A DNA stretch of 39,702 bases from JBBQLG01 sp038327655 (GTDB lineage Bacteria > Bacteroidota > Bacteroidia > Cytophagales > Spirosomataceae), in NCBI GenBank assembly GCA_038327655.1, contig JBBQLG010000046.1, positions 1 to 39,702 on the forward strand, given 5' to 3'. The stretch's first letter is position 1, and each line of letters begins with the position of its first letter. Shown here in pieces: positions 31,979-39,255 of the stretch. The notes under the pieces were generated by a model, which was not told the DNA's origin, made no database searches, and saw only the letters and a list, made by a program, of their open reading frames with translations. The position numbers and the translations under genes are program-made.

Positions 31979-32863
31979 ATGTTTGTTGATGCCATTGAGC
32001 ACGTCGATTCTTTTACCCGTCCCATTCATTCCATTATCCGGCTCTACGGCCACAACGAGATCATCCCCGGCAGTGCCACGCTGTTTTTTGTCAACGAAGA
32101 GGGGTGCGCCATCACCTGCAAACACGTAGCCGAACAGATTGTGCAGGAGCCGCAGATTTATGGCCACTACAATCAGTTTCTGGCCGATCGTGCCCCGTTG
32201 CAGCGGGAGCGGGATTCGGAGCAGCGCATCAAACACCTCGAAGCCCGCTACAACCTGCGGCCCGGCGTGATGATCCGGATGCGGAGCAGTTTCCTGAACT
32301 GTACTGACCAGTTCACGAACCTCGACATCGACCTGCACCCCACGCAGGATCTGGCCCTGATCCGATTTCGAGGGTACAACCGCTTGCTGTACCGGGGGCA
32401 CGCCACGTTTCTGCGCGACAGCAGCCGGGTGAAGGCCGGGCGCAGCCTTTGCCGATTGGGCTATCCGTTCCCGGAGTTTACCAATTTTACGGTCAACACC
32501 CGCACCGACGACATTGACTGGACAACCACCGGACGCATTCAGACGCCCCGGTTTCCCATCGACGGCATCGTGACCCGGCTCATGGGCGACGCAACAACCG
32601 TTACGGGTATTGAAATGAGTACGCCCGGTCTTCGCGGTCAGAGTGGGGGTCCGCTGTTCGACACCCGTGGCGTGATATACGGGATGCAAAGTGCTACGCG
32701 CCACCTGCACCTCGGGTTCGACATCGAGGACCGCGACGTGCTGGTGAACAACCGCAAAACCCGCGTTTCCAACTACCCGTTTCTGAACGTCGGGCAATGT
32801 GTCCATGTTGATGTGATCAAGAAATTCCTGGCTGAACGGGGAGTGAAGTTTTATGAAGAATAG
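31979..32863 (+). CDS. Trypsin-like serine protease without signal peptide
   Basis: 294 aa. Chymotrypsin-fold triad: His49 in AITCKHVAE, Asp124 in TQDLALIRF, Ser222 in GLRGQSGGPLFD. All three are in the right order and spacing, so it should be active. The N-terminus (MFVDAIEHVDSFTRPIHSII) is not a signal peptide and no membrane segment is present, which places it in the cytosol, unlike the periplasmic HtrA proteases; there is also no PDZ domain. Stand-alone cytosolic trypsin-like proteases sometimes act in conflict or quality-control systems as effectors, but no partner gene is seen here. It is followed by a hairpin repeat. Confidence 0.85.
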   Translation: MFVDAIEHVDSFTRPIHSIIRLYGHNEIIPGSATLFFVNEEGCAITCKHVAEQIVQEPQIYGHYNQFLADRAPLQRERDSEQRIKHLEARYNLRPGVMIRMRSSFLNCTDQFTNLDIDLHPTQDLALIRFRGYNRLLYRGHATFLRDSSRVKAGRSLCRLGYPFPEFTNFTVNTRTDDIDWTTTGRIQTPRFPIDGIVTRLMGDATTVTGIEMSTPGLRGQSGGPLFDTRGVIYGMQSATRHLHLGFDIEDRDVLVNNRKTRVSNYPFLNVGQCVHVDVIKKFLAERGVKFYEE

Positions 32864-32882
32864 TAGTTTCAGTTAATGTTTA

Positions 32883-32965
32883 AACACGGAGGAAATGGAG
32901 GTTTCACGGAGCGCACGGATCTATTCTCTCTATTTTCTCCGTGAAATCTCTTTTTTCTCTGTGTT
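32883..32965. repeat. Dispersed ACACGGAG-type inverted repeat
   Basis: Left arm 32883-32911 (AACACGGAGGAAATGGAGG, then TTTCACGGAG) is mirrored by right arm 32937-32965 (CTCCGTGAAATC, then CTCTGTGTT), separated by 25 nt. This is the 'cacggag' family of intergenic repeats found in many bacterial genomes. It ends 12 bp before the M20 gene, so it forms that gene's leader if transcribed from upstream. Confidence 0.8.
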
Positions 32966-32977
32966 CAGAAAAAAACC

Positions 32978-34027
32978 ATGACTCACCTCGACCTGCTGAA
33001 GCAACTGATCGCTACGCCATCGTTCAGCCGCGAAGAAAGCCATACTGCCGACCTGATCGACGCTTTTCTGACCGGGCGCGGTATGGCAACCCGGCGAAAG
33101 AAGAATAACGTCTGGGCGCAGAACCGCCATTTCGACCCGGTAAAGCCCACCATTTTGCTCAATTCGCACCACGATACGGTAAAACCCAATCCGTCGTGGA
33201 CGCTCGATCCGTTTACACCACTCGAACGGGAGGGTAAACTCTACGGACTCGGCAGCAACGACGCCGGGGGCTGTTTAGTAAGCCTGATGATGACGTTCTG
33301 CCATTTTTACGAACGCGCCGACATGACCCACAACCTCCTGTTGGTGGCATCGGCCGAAGAGGAAATATCCGGTCGCGACGGGCTGGAACTGGTCCTGCCT
33401 GAGTTGCCGCCCATCGGTTTCGCCATCGTGGGGGAACCCACGCAAATGCAGTTGGCCATTGCTGAGAAGGGGCTGCTCGTGCTCGACTGCGTGGCCCACG
33501 GCCGCAGTGGCCATGCCGCCCGCAATGAAGGTGAAAACGCCATTTACAAAGCCCTGCGCGACATTCATTGGCTGACAACCTACCAATTTCCGAAGGTATC
33601 GCCCACGCTCGGCCTCATCCGTGCATCGGTAACTATCATCAACGCCGGGACGCAGCATAACGTGGTACCGGACACCTGTACGTTTACCGTTGATGTGCGG
33701 GTAACGGAGCAGTATACGCTGGAAGAGGTAGTGGCTATTATTCAGACACACATTGAGTCGGAGGTGCATCCGCGCTCGGTCCGGCTCAAGCCGTCGGGCA
33801 TTTCAGTCGGGCATCCGATTGTGCAGGCCGGGCTGGCGTTAGGTCGCCATACCTACGGGTCACCGACCACCTCGGATCAGGCCGTGCTGACCTGCCCGTC
33901 GCTCAAGTGCGGTCCCGGCGATTCGGCCCGGTCCCATACCGCCGATGAATTTATTTTCCTGAACGAGATTGACGAAGGTATTCGGGGCTATGTAGCGATG
34001 CTGGAAGGAGTGGTGTTGGATAAATAA
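32978..34027 (+). CDS. argE: M20-family deacylase, probable acetyl- or succinyl-ornithine deacetylase
   Basis: 349 aa. Di-zinc M20 motifs: NSHHDTV (His64, Asp66), GSNDAGG (bridging Asp95), SAEEE (catalytic Glu127 and ligand Glu128), VGEPT, GRSGHAA (dimerisation-domain His), and C-terminal SDQAVL and SHTADEF (last His ligand). Length and motifs fit the Bacteroidota N-acetyl/N-succinyl-ornithine deacetylase of arginine synthesis, where succinylated intermediates are used in Bacteroides. Other arg genes are not in the window, so a general acyl-amino-acid hydrolase cannot be excluded. Cytosolic. Confidence 0.82.
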   Translation: MTHLDLLKQLIATPSFSREESHTADLIDAFLTGRGMATRRKKNNVWAQNRHFDPVKPTILLNSHHDTVKPNPSWTLDPFTPLEREGKLYGLGSNDAGGCLVSLMMTFCHFYERADMTHNLLLVASAEEEISGRDGLELVLPELPPIGFAIVGEPTQMQLAIAEKGLLVLDCVAHGRSGHAARNEGENAIYKALRDIHWLTTYQFPKVSPTLGLIRASVTIINAGTQHNVVPDTCTFTVDVRVTEQYTLEEVVAIIQTHIESEVHPRSVRLKPSGISVGHPIVQAGLALGRHTYGSPTTSDQAVLTCPSLKCGPGDSARSHTADEFIFLNEIDEGIRGYVAMLEGVVLDK

Positions 34028-34089
34028 TAATGATCAGGGGTTAGTATTTCCCCGCGAAGTGCTAACTACTATCTCCTTGCCACTATTCC

Positions 34090-34515
34090 CTAATAAAAAC
34101 TCCACTCTACCTTCTCGAAGACGGTAATCAGGTGTCTGAATTCGGTGCGGGGAACGTCGAGCCGGATGTGGAGGGGCGTGGTAAGATCCCAGGCCCACCA
34201 GACGGGTTCGGAGGAAGCATTGTACCACAGGTCGAGGCTGATTTCGTCGGGGTTGACTGACTGAACCTGATGAATTTGCGGCACAATACCGGACAGCCGC
34301 AACGGTTCGGGAGCGTCATCGTTAACCACGGCCTGCAGCCAGTCGCGCAGTTGTTCGTATTCAGGTTCGCTGAGCGTGTGCGTAAAGCGAAGCCACGGCT
34401 GCCGATAGCGTTCGCCTTCGCTGCGCCGGACCCAGAACGTGCCGTTTAACCGGACATCGTCTCTGTTGAAGTACGACGCCATATTCAATACACATTTCTC
34501 GCCCTGAAATCGCAT
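34090..34515 (-). CDS. Hypothetical protein, unrecognised family
   Basis: 141 aa, soluble, rich in aromatic residues (WVRRSEGERYRQPWLRF, DLWYNASSEPVWWAWD). The alternating pattern suggests a mostly beta fold with one helix (SEPEYEQLRDWLQAVV). The start region MRFQGEKCVLNMASYF resembles small immunity-type or WapI-like proteins in general flavour only; I cannot assign a family. It is convergent with the M20 gene (62 bp) and divergent from sixA. Codon use is normal for the window, so it is probably a real gene. Confidence 0.65.
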   Translation of the reverse strand: MRFQGEKCVLNMASYFNRDDVRLNGTFWVRRSEGERYRQPWLRFTHTLSEPEYEQLRDWLQAVVNDDAPEPLRLSGIVPQIHQVQSVNPDEISLDLWYNASSEPVWWAWDLTTPLHIRLDVPRTEFRHLITVFEKVEWSFY

Positions 34516-34615
34516 TTTAGTTGGCTGTTAATCTCACAATATAGCTATAATACTGCCTAAGTGCTATTATTTATCGTTTGAGCGGCAATAGACTATGAAT
34601 ATTTTGTTACGCATA

Positions 34616-34623
34616 TAGCTTTG
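34616..34623 (+). promoter_or_regulatory. -7 promoter box of the sixA gene
   Basis: TAGCTTTG matches TAnnTTTG and ends 33 nt before the ATG at 34657. The 141-bp divergent spacer (34516-34656) is strongly AT-rich; no -33 TTTG stands at standard spacing. Confidence 0.5.
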
Positions 34624-34656
34624 CAGTTCTAACCACTTATTCTCACGCATACACGA

Positions 34657-35169
34657 ATGATTCATACGCTTTATCTGATTCGCCACGCCGAAGCGGAAGA
34701 CGCCAGCCACTTCCAGCGCGACCACGACCGCGAATTAGTGTCACCGGGTATTATGGCGGCTGCCCGCATGGGGCATTACCTGCACGACCGGCACATCACC
34801 GCCGACCGCCTGCTGAGCAGTACTGCCAACCGCGCCAAAAACACCGCCAAAGTGGTGGCCGAGCAGTTGGGCATTGCGCCTGATACCATCGAATTGATTG
34901 CCGACCTCTACGACGGCGGACCACGTGCTTACTTAGCGGCTCTGAACGCCCTGCCCACCGATTGCCCCTCCGTAATGCTGTTTGGACACAATCCGGACAT
35001 CTCCTATTTCGCCGAGTTTCTGACGCATGAGGCCGTGGGTGATATGGACAAAGGGGCGGTGGCAGCCATCCGGTTCGAGGAGTTGGCCTGGAGCGACGTG
35101 TCGGGCCGGACAGGTACGCTGGCGTTCTACGTGTCGCCGAACCAATTGAGCGAACAAACCGGTAACTGA
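34657..35169 (+). CDS. sixA: SixA-type histidine phosphatase
   Basis: 170 aa. Phosphoglycerate-mutase-like fold with the RHG-type catalytic motif as LIRHAEAED (His9), the second Arg in STANRAKNTA, an acid in DLYDGG and the second His in FGHNPDISYF. Length fits SixA, which removes phosphate from phosphohistidine on histidine-phosphotransfer domains or on nitrogen-PTS proteins. Cytosolic. Followed after 6 bp by a small membrane protein gene on the same strand, so the two are probably co-transcribed. Confidence 0.88.
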   Translation: MIHTLYLIRHAEAEDASHFQRDHDRELVSPGIMAAARMGHYLHDRHITADRLLSSTANRAKNTAKVVAEQLGIAPDTIELIADLYDGGPRAYLAALNALPTDCPSVMLFGHNPDISYFAEFLTHEAVGDMDKGAVAAIRFEELAWSDVSGRTGTLAFYVSPNQLSEQTGN

Positions 35170-35175
35170 GTAGCC

Positions 35176-35388
35176 ATGAACCGCAACCGCCGAATTTTTA
35201 TCGTCGTTTTCCTTCTCTTCACGACTATTGTCGCGCTGTTGGCCATCGACATGGCCCGCCGGACAACAGCCCCCTGGAACCGTCGGAAACAACTCGAACG
35301 TGCCCTGCCTCCGCAACGCACCAACGGACCCCTTATTGATACCCTGAACCTTGACACAACGGGGGTGAACAGCGAATCACCCAAATAA
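35176..35388 (+). CDS. Small single-pass membrane protein, unrecognised
   Basis: 70 aa. A basic N-terminus (MNRNRRIF) precedes one membrane segment (IVVFLLFTTIVALLAID, about residues 9-25); the rest is a hydrophilic tail with Pro and Thr, predicted outside the cytosol. No family recognised. The 6-bp gap after sixA and normal codon use support a real gene in a two-gene transcript. The tail contains no conserved motif I can name. Confidence 0.65.
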   Translation: MNRNRRIFIVVFLLFTTIVALLAIDMARRTTAPWNRRKQLERALPPQRTNGPLIDTLNLDTTGVNSESPK

Positions 35389-35435
35389 GGAATTTTTATA
35401 CACTTTTTGTTGATGAATTACTGCTGAAAATTTAT

Positions 35436-35452
35436 TTGGCACGGCATTTGTT
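35436..35452 (+). promoter_or_regulatory. Sigma-54 (RpoN)-like -24/-12 promoter
   Basis: TTGGCACGGCATTTGTT matches the YTGGCACGrNNNTTGCW consensus at every defined position except the -12 C, which is T, and has the exact four-base spacing between TGGCACG and TTG. It faces right into a 90-nt non-coding stretch that ends in a terminator. Transcription would begin near 35463. Confidence 0.55.
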
Positions 35453-35462
35453 TAACATTGAT

Positions 35463-35573
35463 CAGAATCGTAAATAAATTGCGGTGTAAGACATTAGCAG
35501 TTTTCTCATGGTTTGGGTTAGGGTTAACACAGAGTATCGAGTACCCGCTGTCACTGACGGCGGGTACTTTTGT
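35463..35573 (+). ncRNA. Candidate sigma-54-dependent small RNA, about 110 nt
   Basis: A sigma-54-like promoter (35436-35452) lies 10 nt upstream of the proposed start and a rho-independent hairpin (35540-35568) with T-rich tail closes it. No convincing coding frame fits: the only one begins at ATG 35508 and runs through the hairpin. The 3' end overlaps the last codons and stop of the oppositely transcribed xerD (35551 onward), so antisense pairing with the xerD 3' end is possible. I recognise no known RNA family. Confidence 0.45.
35540..35568 (+). terminator. Rho-independent terminator of the candidate small RNA
   Basis: AGTACCCGC (35540-35548) pairs with GCGGGTACT (35560-35568) across an 11-nt loop, followed by TTTGTTTTTGG. 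On the other strand no T-tract follows, so it works rightwards. Its 3' arm lies inside the xerD coding end. Confidence 0.8.
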
Positions 35574-36471
35574 TTTTGGCCCGCGGGTGAAAATCGGTAA
35601 GCGTTTGCTTCAGGTAATCGCGGTCTAAGTGGGTATAGATTTCGGTGGTTGTGATGGACTCATGGCCCAGCATCTGCTGCACGGCCCGCAGGTCCGCCCC
35701 GCCTTCGATGAGGTGCGTAGCAAACGAGTGCCGAAACGTGTGCGGGCTGATCGTCTTGCGAATCCCCACCGCAGCGGCCAACTTTTTAGTCGTGGTGAAG
35801 ACCGAAATGCGGGAGAGTTTTTTACCCCGCAGGTTCAGAAAAACGGTGTCTTCGTCGCCCTTCTGCACGGCCAACTGACTACGTACTTCTTCAATGTAAA
35901 CCGTGGCGTAGTGAATGGCGTCTTTGCCGATGGGCACGAGCCGAACCTTGCTGCCCTTGCCGAAAATGCGCAGAAACCCAATATCGAAGTAGCAGTTGGT
36001 GATTTTCAGGTCGAGAAGCTCCGTCACGCGCAGGCCCGAACTGTAGAGAATTTCGAGCATGGCCCGGTCGCGGGGACCACCCGCCGTGGAGAGGTCGATT
36101 ACGTCGAGCATGGCTTCAATTTCGGGATAGCTGAGCGTATCGGGCAGTTTCCGGCCTAAGCGTGGTCCTTCGATGAGCTGCGCCGGGTCATAATCCATCA
36201 GCCCTTCGAGGATCAGAAACTTAAAAAATGACTTCAGTCCCGACAGGATGCGCGCCTGCGACGGTGCCGCCAGTCCCAACTCGCCGAGGTACTGCAAAAA
36301 ACCCGACAGGTGTACCTCGTTGACCAGCAACGGGCTAATAGGTTCGCCTTTGAGATCAAGATACTGCGCCAGTTTTTCGACGTCGTGCAGGTAGGCTTCT
36401 ACGGAGTTCTCCGCCAGCGAGCGTTCGAGTTTGAGGTAATTCTTAAACGTGTTGATGTACCTTTGCCACAT
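35551..36471 (-). CDS. xerD: Tyrosine recombinase XerD
   Basis: 306 aa. N-terminal SAM-like DNA-binding domain (about 1-95; TFKNYLKLERSLAENSVEAY) and catalytic domain with Arg148 (SSGLRVTEL), Lys172 (FGKGSKVR), His244 and Arg247 (SPHTFRHSF), His270 (LGHES) and nucleophile Tyr279 (TEIYTHLD), all intact. Length and motifs are those of chromosomal XerC/D, which resolve dimers at dif, not of a prophage integrase; no attachment-site duplications or phage genes are nearby. It diverges from aroQ with only 17 bp between start codons, so promoters overlap coding sequence. Confidence 0.92.
   Translation of the reverse strand: MWQRYINTFKNYLKLERSLAENSVEAYLHDVEKLAQYLDLKGEPISPLLVNEVHLSGFLQYLGELGLAAPSQARILSGLKSFFKFLILEGLMDYDPAQLIEGPRLGRKLPDTLSYPEIEAMLDVIDLSTAGGPRDRAMLEILYSSGLRVTELLDLKITNCYFDIGFLRIFGKGSKVRLVPIGKDAIHYATVYIEEVRSQLAVQKGDEDTVFLNLRGKKLSRISVFTTTKKLAAAVGIRKTISPHTFRHSFATHLIEGGADLRAVQQMLGHESITTTEIYTHLDRDYLKQTLTDFHPRAKNKSTRRQ
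36458..36466 (+). promoter_or_regulatory. -7 promoter box of aroQ inside the start of xerD
   Basis: TACCTTTGC is a perfect TAnnTTTGC box ending 22 nt before the aroQ ATG. It lies within the first codons of the divergent xerD gene. A TTTG at 36430-36433 could be the -33 element but is 24 nt away. Confidence 0.6.
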
Positions 36472-36488
36472 ACTTTTACCCTGCGCTT

Positions 36489-36914
36489 ATGAAACGAATC
36501 CTGATTCTGAACGGCCCCAACCTGAATCTGCTGGGTACCCGCGAACCGGATATCTACGGCAACCGCTCCTTTGTTGATTACCTGAAAACGGTTGAGCAGG
36601 GGTTCCCGGACGTGCAAATACACTATTTTCAGTCGAACCACGAAGGCGAACTGATCGACAAGCTGCATGAACTGGGTTTTACGGTAGACGGCATTGTTAT
36701 CAACGCCGGTGGATATACACACACGTCGGTAGCCCTGCGCGACGCGCTTTCGGCCGTGACCGCACCGGCCGTGGAGGTTCATATTTCCAACATTCACGCC
36801 CGCGAAGCCTTCCGGCACCACAGCTACCTGACACCCGTTTGCAAAGGCCTCATCGCCGGGCTGGGCCTGACCGGCTACGAACTGGCCGTGCGGTATTTGC
36901 TTGGTGAGCAGTGA
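36489..36914 (+). CDS. aroQ: 3-dehydroquinate dehydratase, type II
   Basis: 141 aa, full length for type II enzymes. N-terminal ILILNGPNLNLLGTREPDIYG contains the lid-loop Arg and catalytic Tyr; NHEGELIDKLHEL, then GIVINAGGYTHTSVAL, EVHISNIHAREAFRHHSYL with the catalytic His/Arg region, and GLTGYELAVRYL close the fold. It converts 3-dehydroquinate to 3-dehydroshikimate in the shikimate pathway. Other aro genes are absent from the window. Confidence 0.97.
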   Translation: MKRILILNGPNLNLLGTREPDIYGNRSFVDYLKTVEQGFPDVQIHYFQSNHEGELIDKLHELGFTVDGIVINAGGYTHTSVALRDALSAVTAPAVEVHISNIHAREAFRHHSYLTPVCKGLIAGLGLTGYELAVRYLLGEQ

Positions 36915-37008
36915 TTAGCAGACAGTAGTTAGTAGCGCTTAGAAACGATCAATCACAAATGGCACTGGCCACCGACTTCCAACTACTACCGACCAACCAC
37001 TAACCACT

Positions 37009-38031
37009 ATGACAACCTTCTACCCCGGCCCGTCGAAAGTGTACCCGTCGGTGGCCGACTACGCGGCTCAGGCCGTGCGCGAGGGCATTGTGAGTCTCAA
37101 TCACCGCAGTGCGGGCTTTATGGACGTGGTTCAGGAAACGATCCGGCTGCTGCACGAAAAACTGGCCATTCCGGTTGAATACCACATCGCGTTTGTCTCG
37201 TCGGCCACGGAATGCTGGGAAATCGTCGCCCAATCGCTGACCAACACCACCAGTTTACACCCGACAACCGGCGCGTTTGGCGAAAAGTGGCGCGACTACG
37301 CCCACCGCATTAAACCATATTCTGGCGGTAAGGAGGTAGATACTTTATGCGTGGTGCAGAACGAAACCTCGAACGGGACGCAGGTTTCCATGACGCAGTT
37401 GGCCGAGTGGCGACGCGATTTTACGGGACTCATTGCCGTCGATGCCGTATCGTCGCTGGGCGGGATTGGGCTGAACTGGTCGCTGGGCGATGTCTGGTTT
37501 TGTTCGTCGCAGAAGTGCTTGGGCTTACCGGCCGGGCTGGGACTGCTGATTTACGGGCCGAACGCGCTCGAACGGGCGGAGCAAATCGGGGAACGCGCCC
37601 ACTACAACAGTCTGCTATTTATCCACGAAAATATTACTAAGTTTCAGACGCAGTACACACCCAACGGCCTGGGCATTTACTGCCTGATGCGGGTGATGCA
37701 GCAGGTACTGTCCATCGCCGACATAGATGCACGAACCCGGCAACGGGCGGCTGACTGGTACACATTTTTTGAGACGGAACTGGCATCATCCTGGACTCTT
37801 TTGATTACCAATCCGGCCCATCGTTCCGACACGGTCATTGCCGTTGCGGGGACCGAAGCCGCCATTAAAGCCGTCAAAGCCGATGCGCTAGCCGCCGACA
37901 TTACCCTCGGCAATGGCTACGGCAACTGGAAAAATACCACGTTTCGTATTGCCAATTTTCCGGCGATTGACGACGAAGAAATTGACCTGTTAAAAACGTT
38001 TCTGCGCCATTATTCACCTAAATCAGCCTGA
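37009..38031 (+). CDS. Class V PLP-dependent aminotransferase (SerC / alanine-glyoxylate type)
   Basis: 340 aa. FYPGPSKVYPSV start, LNHRSAGFMDVVQET, then ETSNGTQVSMTQL, the PLP Asp in IAVDAVSSLGGI, and the Schiff-base Lys in FCSSQKCLGLPAGLG (about residue 169). The fold-type I class V pattern with HRSAGF resembles phosphoserine aminotransferase and serine-pyruvate or alanine-glyoxylate aminotransferases. Bacteroidota SerC usually has an HW/R-rich substrate site that I do not see in full, so the exact amino-group donor is open. It follows aroQ after a 94-bp spacer of degenerate ACTAACCACTA-type repeats. Confidence 0.82.
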   Translation: MTTFYPGPSKVYPSVADYAAQAVREGIVSLNHRSAGFMDVVQETIRLLHEKLAIPVEYHIAFVSSATECWEIVAQSLTNTTSLHPTTGAFGEKWRDYAHRIKPYSGGKEVDTLCVVQNETSNGTQVSMTQLAEWRRDFTGLIAVDAVSSLGGIGLNWSLGDVWFCSSQKCLGLPAGLGLLIYGPNALERAEQIGERAHYNSLLFIHENITKFQTQYTPNGLGIYCLMRVMQQVLSIADIDARTRQRAADWYTFFETELASSWTLLITNPAHRSDTVIAVAGTEAAIKAVKADALAADITLGNGYGNWKNTTFRIANFPAIDDEEIDLLKTFLRHYSPKSA

Positions 38032-38067
38032 GCGAAACCATTTGCTAAGTCTGTACGTAACACCTTA

Positions 38068-38646
38068 ATGCTAAGTTTTAAAGAGATTATTTCCGTCACG
38101 CTGATTTTATTTTCCGTCATCGACGTGATTGGTTCGCTACCCGTGCTGATCGACCTGCGCCAGAAAACGGGCCATATCCAGTCCGAAAAAGCCACGCTGG
38201 TGTCGGGGGTGCTAATGGTCTCGTTTCTGTTCGTGGGGGAGCGGATACTCAAACTGTTTGGTGTCGATGTCGCGTCGTTCGCCGTAGCGGGGGCCTTGAT
38301 TATTTTTCTGCTGGGTCTGGAAATGATTCTGGGCCGGACTATTTTCAAACCAGCCGCCGACACGGGTGGGGGAGCCGCCCACATCGTACCCATTGCCTTC
38401 CCGCTCATCGCCGGTGCCGGTACGCTGACGACGCTTATTTCGCTCCGGGCCGAGTATCAGGTCTATAACATTCTGGTCGGTATTCTGCTGAACCTGATTC
38501 TGATTTATGTTGTGCTGAAATCGGCGGGCTGGCTCGAAACCCGCATTGGTCCGGGTGGATTAGACGTGCTACGCAAAATCTTCGGCATCATCCTGCTGGC
38601 TATCGCCATTAAGCTACTAAAGACCAATTTGATCGCCGACCTTTGA
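38068..38646 (+). CDS. MarC-family integral membrane protein
   Basis: 192 aa with six membrane segments. Family (UPF0056/MarC, PF01914) features: FKEIISVTLILFSVIDVIGSLPVLIDL at the N-terminus, FAVAGALIIFLLGLEMILG, PIAFPLIAGAGTLTTLISL (the conserved P-l-GPG/AGAG loop) and KIFGIILLAIAIKLL. Despite the name, MarC is not a proven antibiotic-resistance pump; function is unknown. It lies 36 bp after the aminotransferase gene and may be co-transcribed. The stop overlaps the left arm of a hairpin repeat. Confidence 0.88.
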   Translation: MLSFKEIISVTLILFSVIDVIGSLPVLIDLRQKTGHIQSEKATLVSGVLMVSFLFVGERILKLFGVDVASFAVAGALIIFLLGLEMILGRTIFKPAADTGGGAAHIVPIAFPLIAGAGTLTTLISLRAEYQVYNILVGILLNLILIYVVLKSAGWLETRIGPGGLDVLRKIFGIILLAIAIKLLKTNLIADL

Positions 38647-38790
38647 CCGCGATTTTTAAAGGATTTGAAAAGATTAAACGGGATTTTGTTTTCGGCTAAT
38701 GGAAAGACAAAATCCTGTTTAATCCGTCTGAATCTTCTTTAAATCGCGGTCCTTTTCCTAATCCGTTTAAGTCCTCTTAAATCCCGGTCC
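38645..38790. repeat. Long inverted repeat, ACCGCGATTTAAA family
   Basis: Left arm from 38645 (GACCGCGATTTTTAAAGGAT ...) and right arm 38707-38751 (... CTTTAAATCGCGGTC) are inverted over about 45 nt with scattered mismatches around a 16-nt loop. A third partial unit (CCTAATCCGTTTAAGTCC ... CCCGGTCC) follows to about 38790. This is a widespread dispersed intergenic repeat type. It separates marC from the pyrophosphohydrolase gene and may stabilise or attenuate the transcript. Confidence 0.85.
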
Positions 38791-38793
38791 GGT

Positions 38794-39255
38794 ATGACTT
38801 CTCCCGACGCCCTCAATCAAGTAGCTGAATTTCACCACACCTTTCACAGCCCCGTGCTGGATATCCCGCAGATTCCGCCCCCAAATCGGTGTGCGTTGCG
38901 GGTGTCGCTGCTGGCCGAAGAACTGGACGAGTTTCGCGAAGCCATCGAACAGAACGACCTCGTTGCTGTAGCCGATGCCCTCTGCGATTTACAATATGTC
39001 CTGGCCGGTGCCGTGTTGGAGTTCGGGCTGGGCGACAAGTTTAAAGCGTTATTCGATGAAGTGCAGCGTTCCAACATGAGCAAAGCCTGCGCCACCGTCG
39101 ACGAAGCCGAAGCGACGGTGGCGCATTATCAGGCCAAAGGCGTCGACTGTCACTTTATCGAGTCGGATGGCAAGTATTTAGTTTACCGCACGGCGGACAA
39201 CAAGACCCTCAAAAACATCAACTACTCCCCGGCCGATCTGGCCAATCTGCTATGA
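38794..39255 (+). CDS. MazG/PRA-PH-like NTP pyrophosphohydrolase
   Basis: 153 aa. The all-alpha NTP pyrophosphatase core has metal-binding SLLAEELDEFREAIEQND (ExxE) and VADALCDLQYVLAGA (later E/DxxD), followed by SNMSKACATVDEAEATVAHY and a short beta tail (YLVYRTADNKTL). Members hydrolyse nucleoside triphosphates, often non-canonical, to monophosphate and pyrophosphate; some are phage-like or house-cleaning enzymes. The stop overlaps the ATG of peptidase T (ATGA at 39252-39255), so the two are translationally coupled. Confidence 0.85.
   Translation: MTSPDALNQVAEFHHTFHSPVLDIPQIPPPNRCALRVSLLAEELDEFREAIEQNDLVAVADALCDLQYVLAGAVLEFGLGDKFKALFDEVQRSNMSKACATVDEAEATVAHYQAKGVDCHFIESDGKYLVYRTADNKTLKNINYSPADLANLL

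Noticed and set aside
31760..32806. 348-codon minus-strand frame over the protease gene
   Set aside because: Antisense shadow; the plus-strand frame has an intact serine-protease triad.
35551..36471. Integrase marking a prophage or genomic island
   Set aside because: Length and motifs are those of housekeeping XerD; no tRNA, attachment-site duplication or phage gene is nearby.
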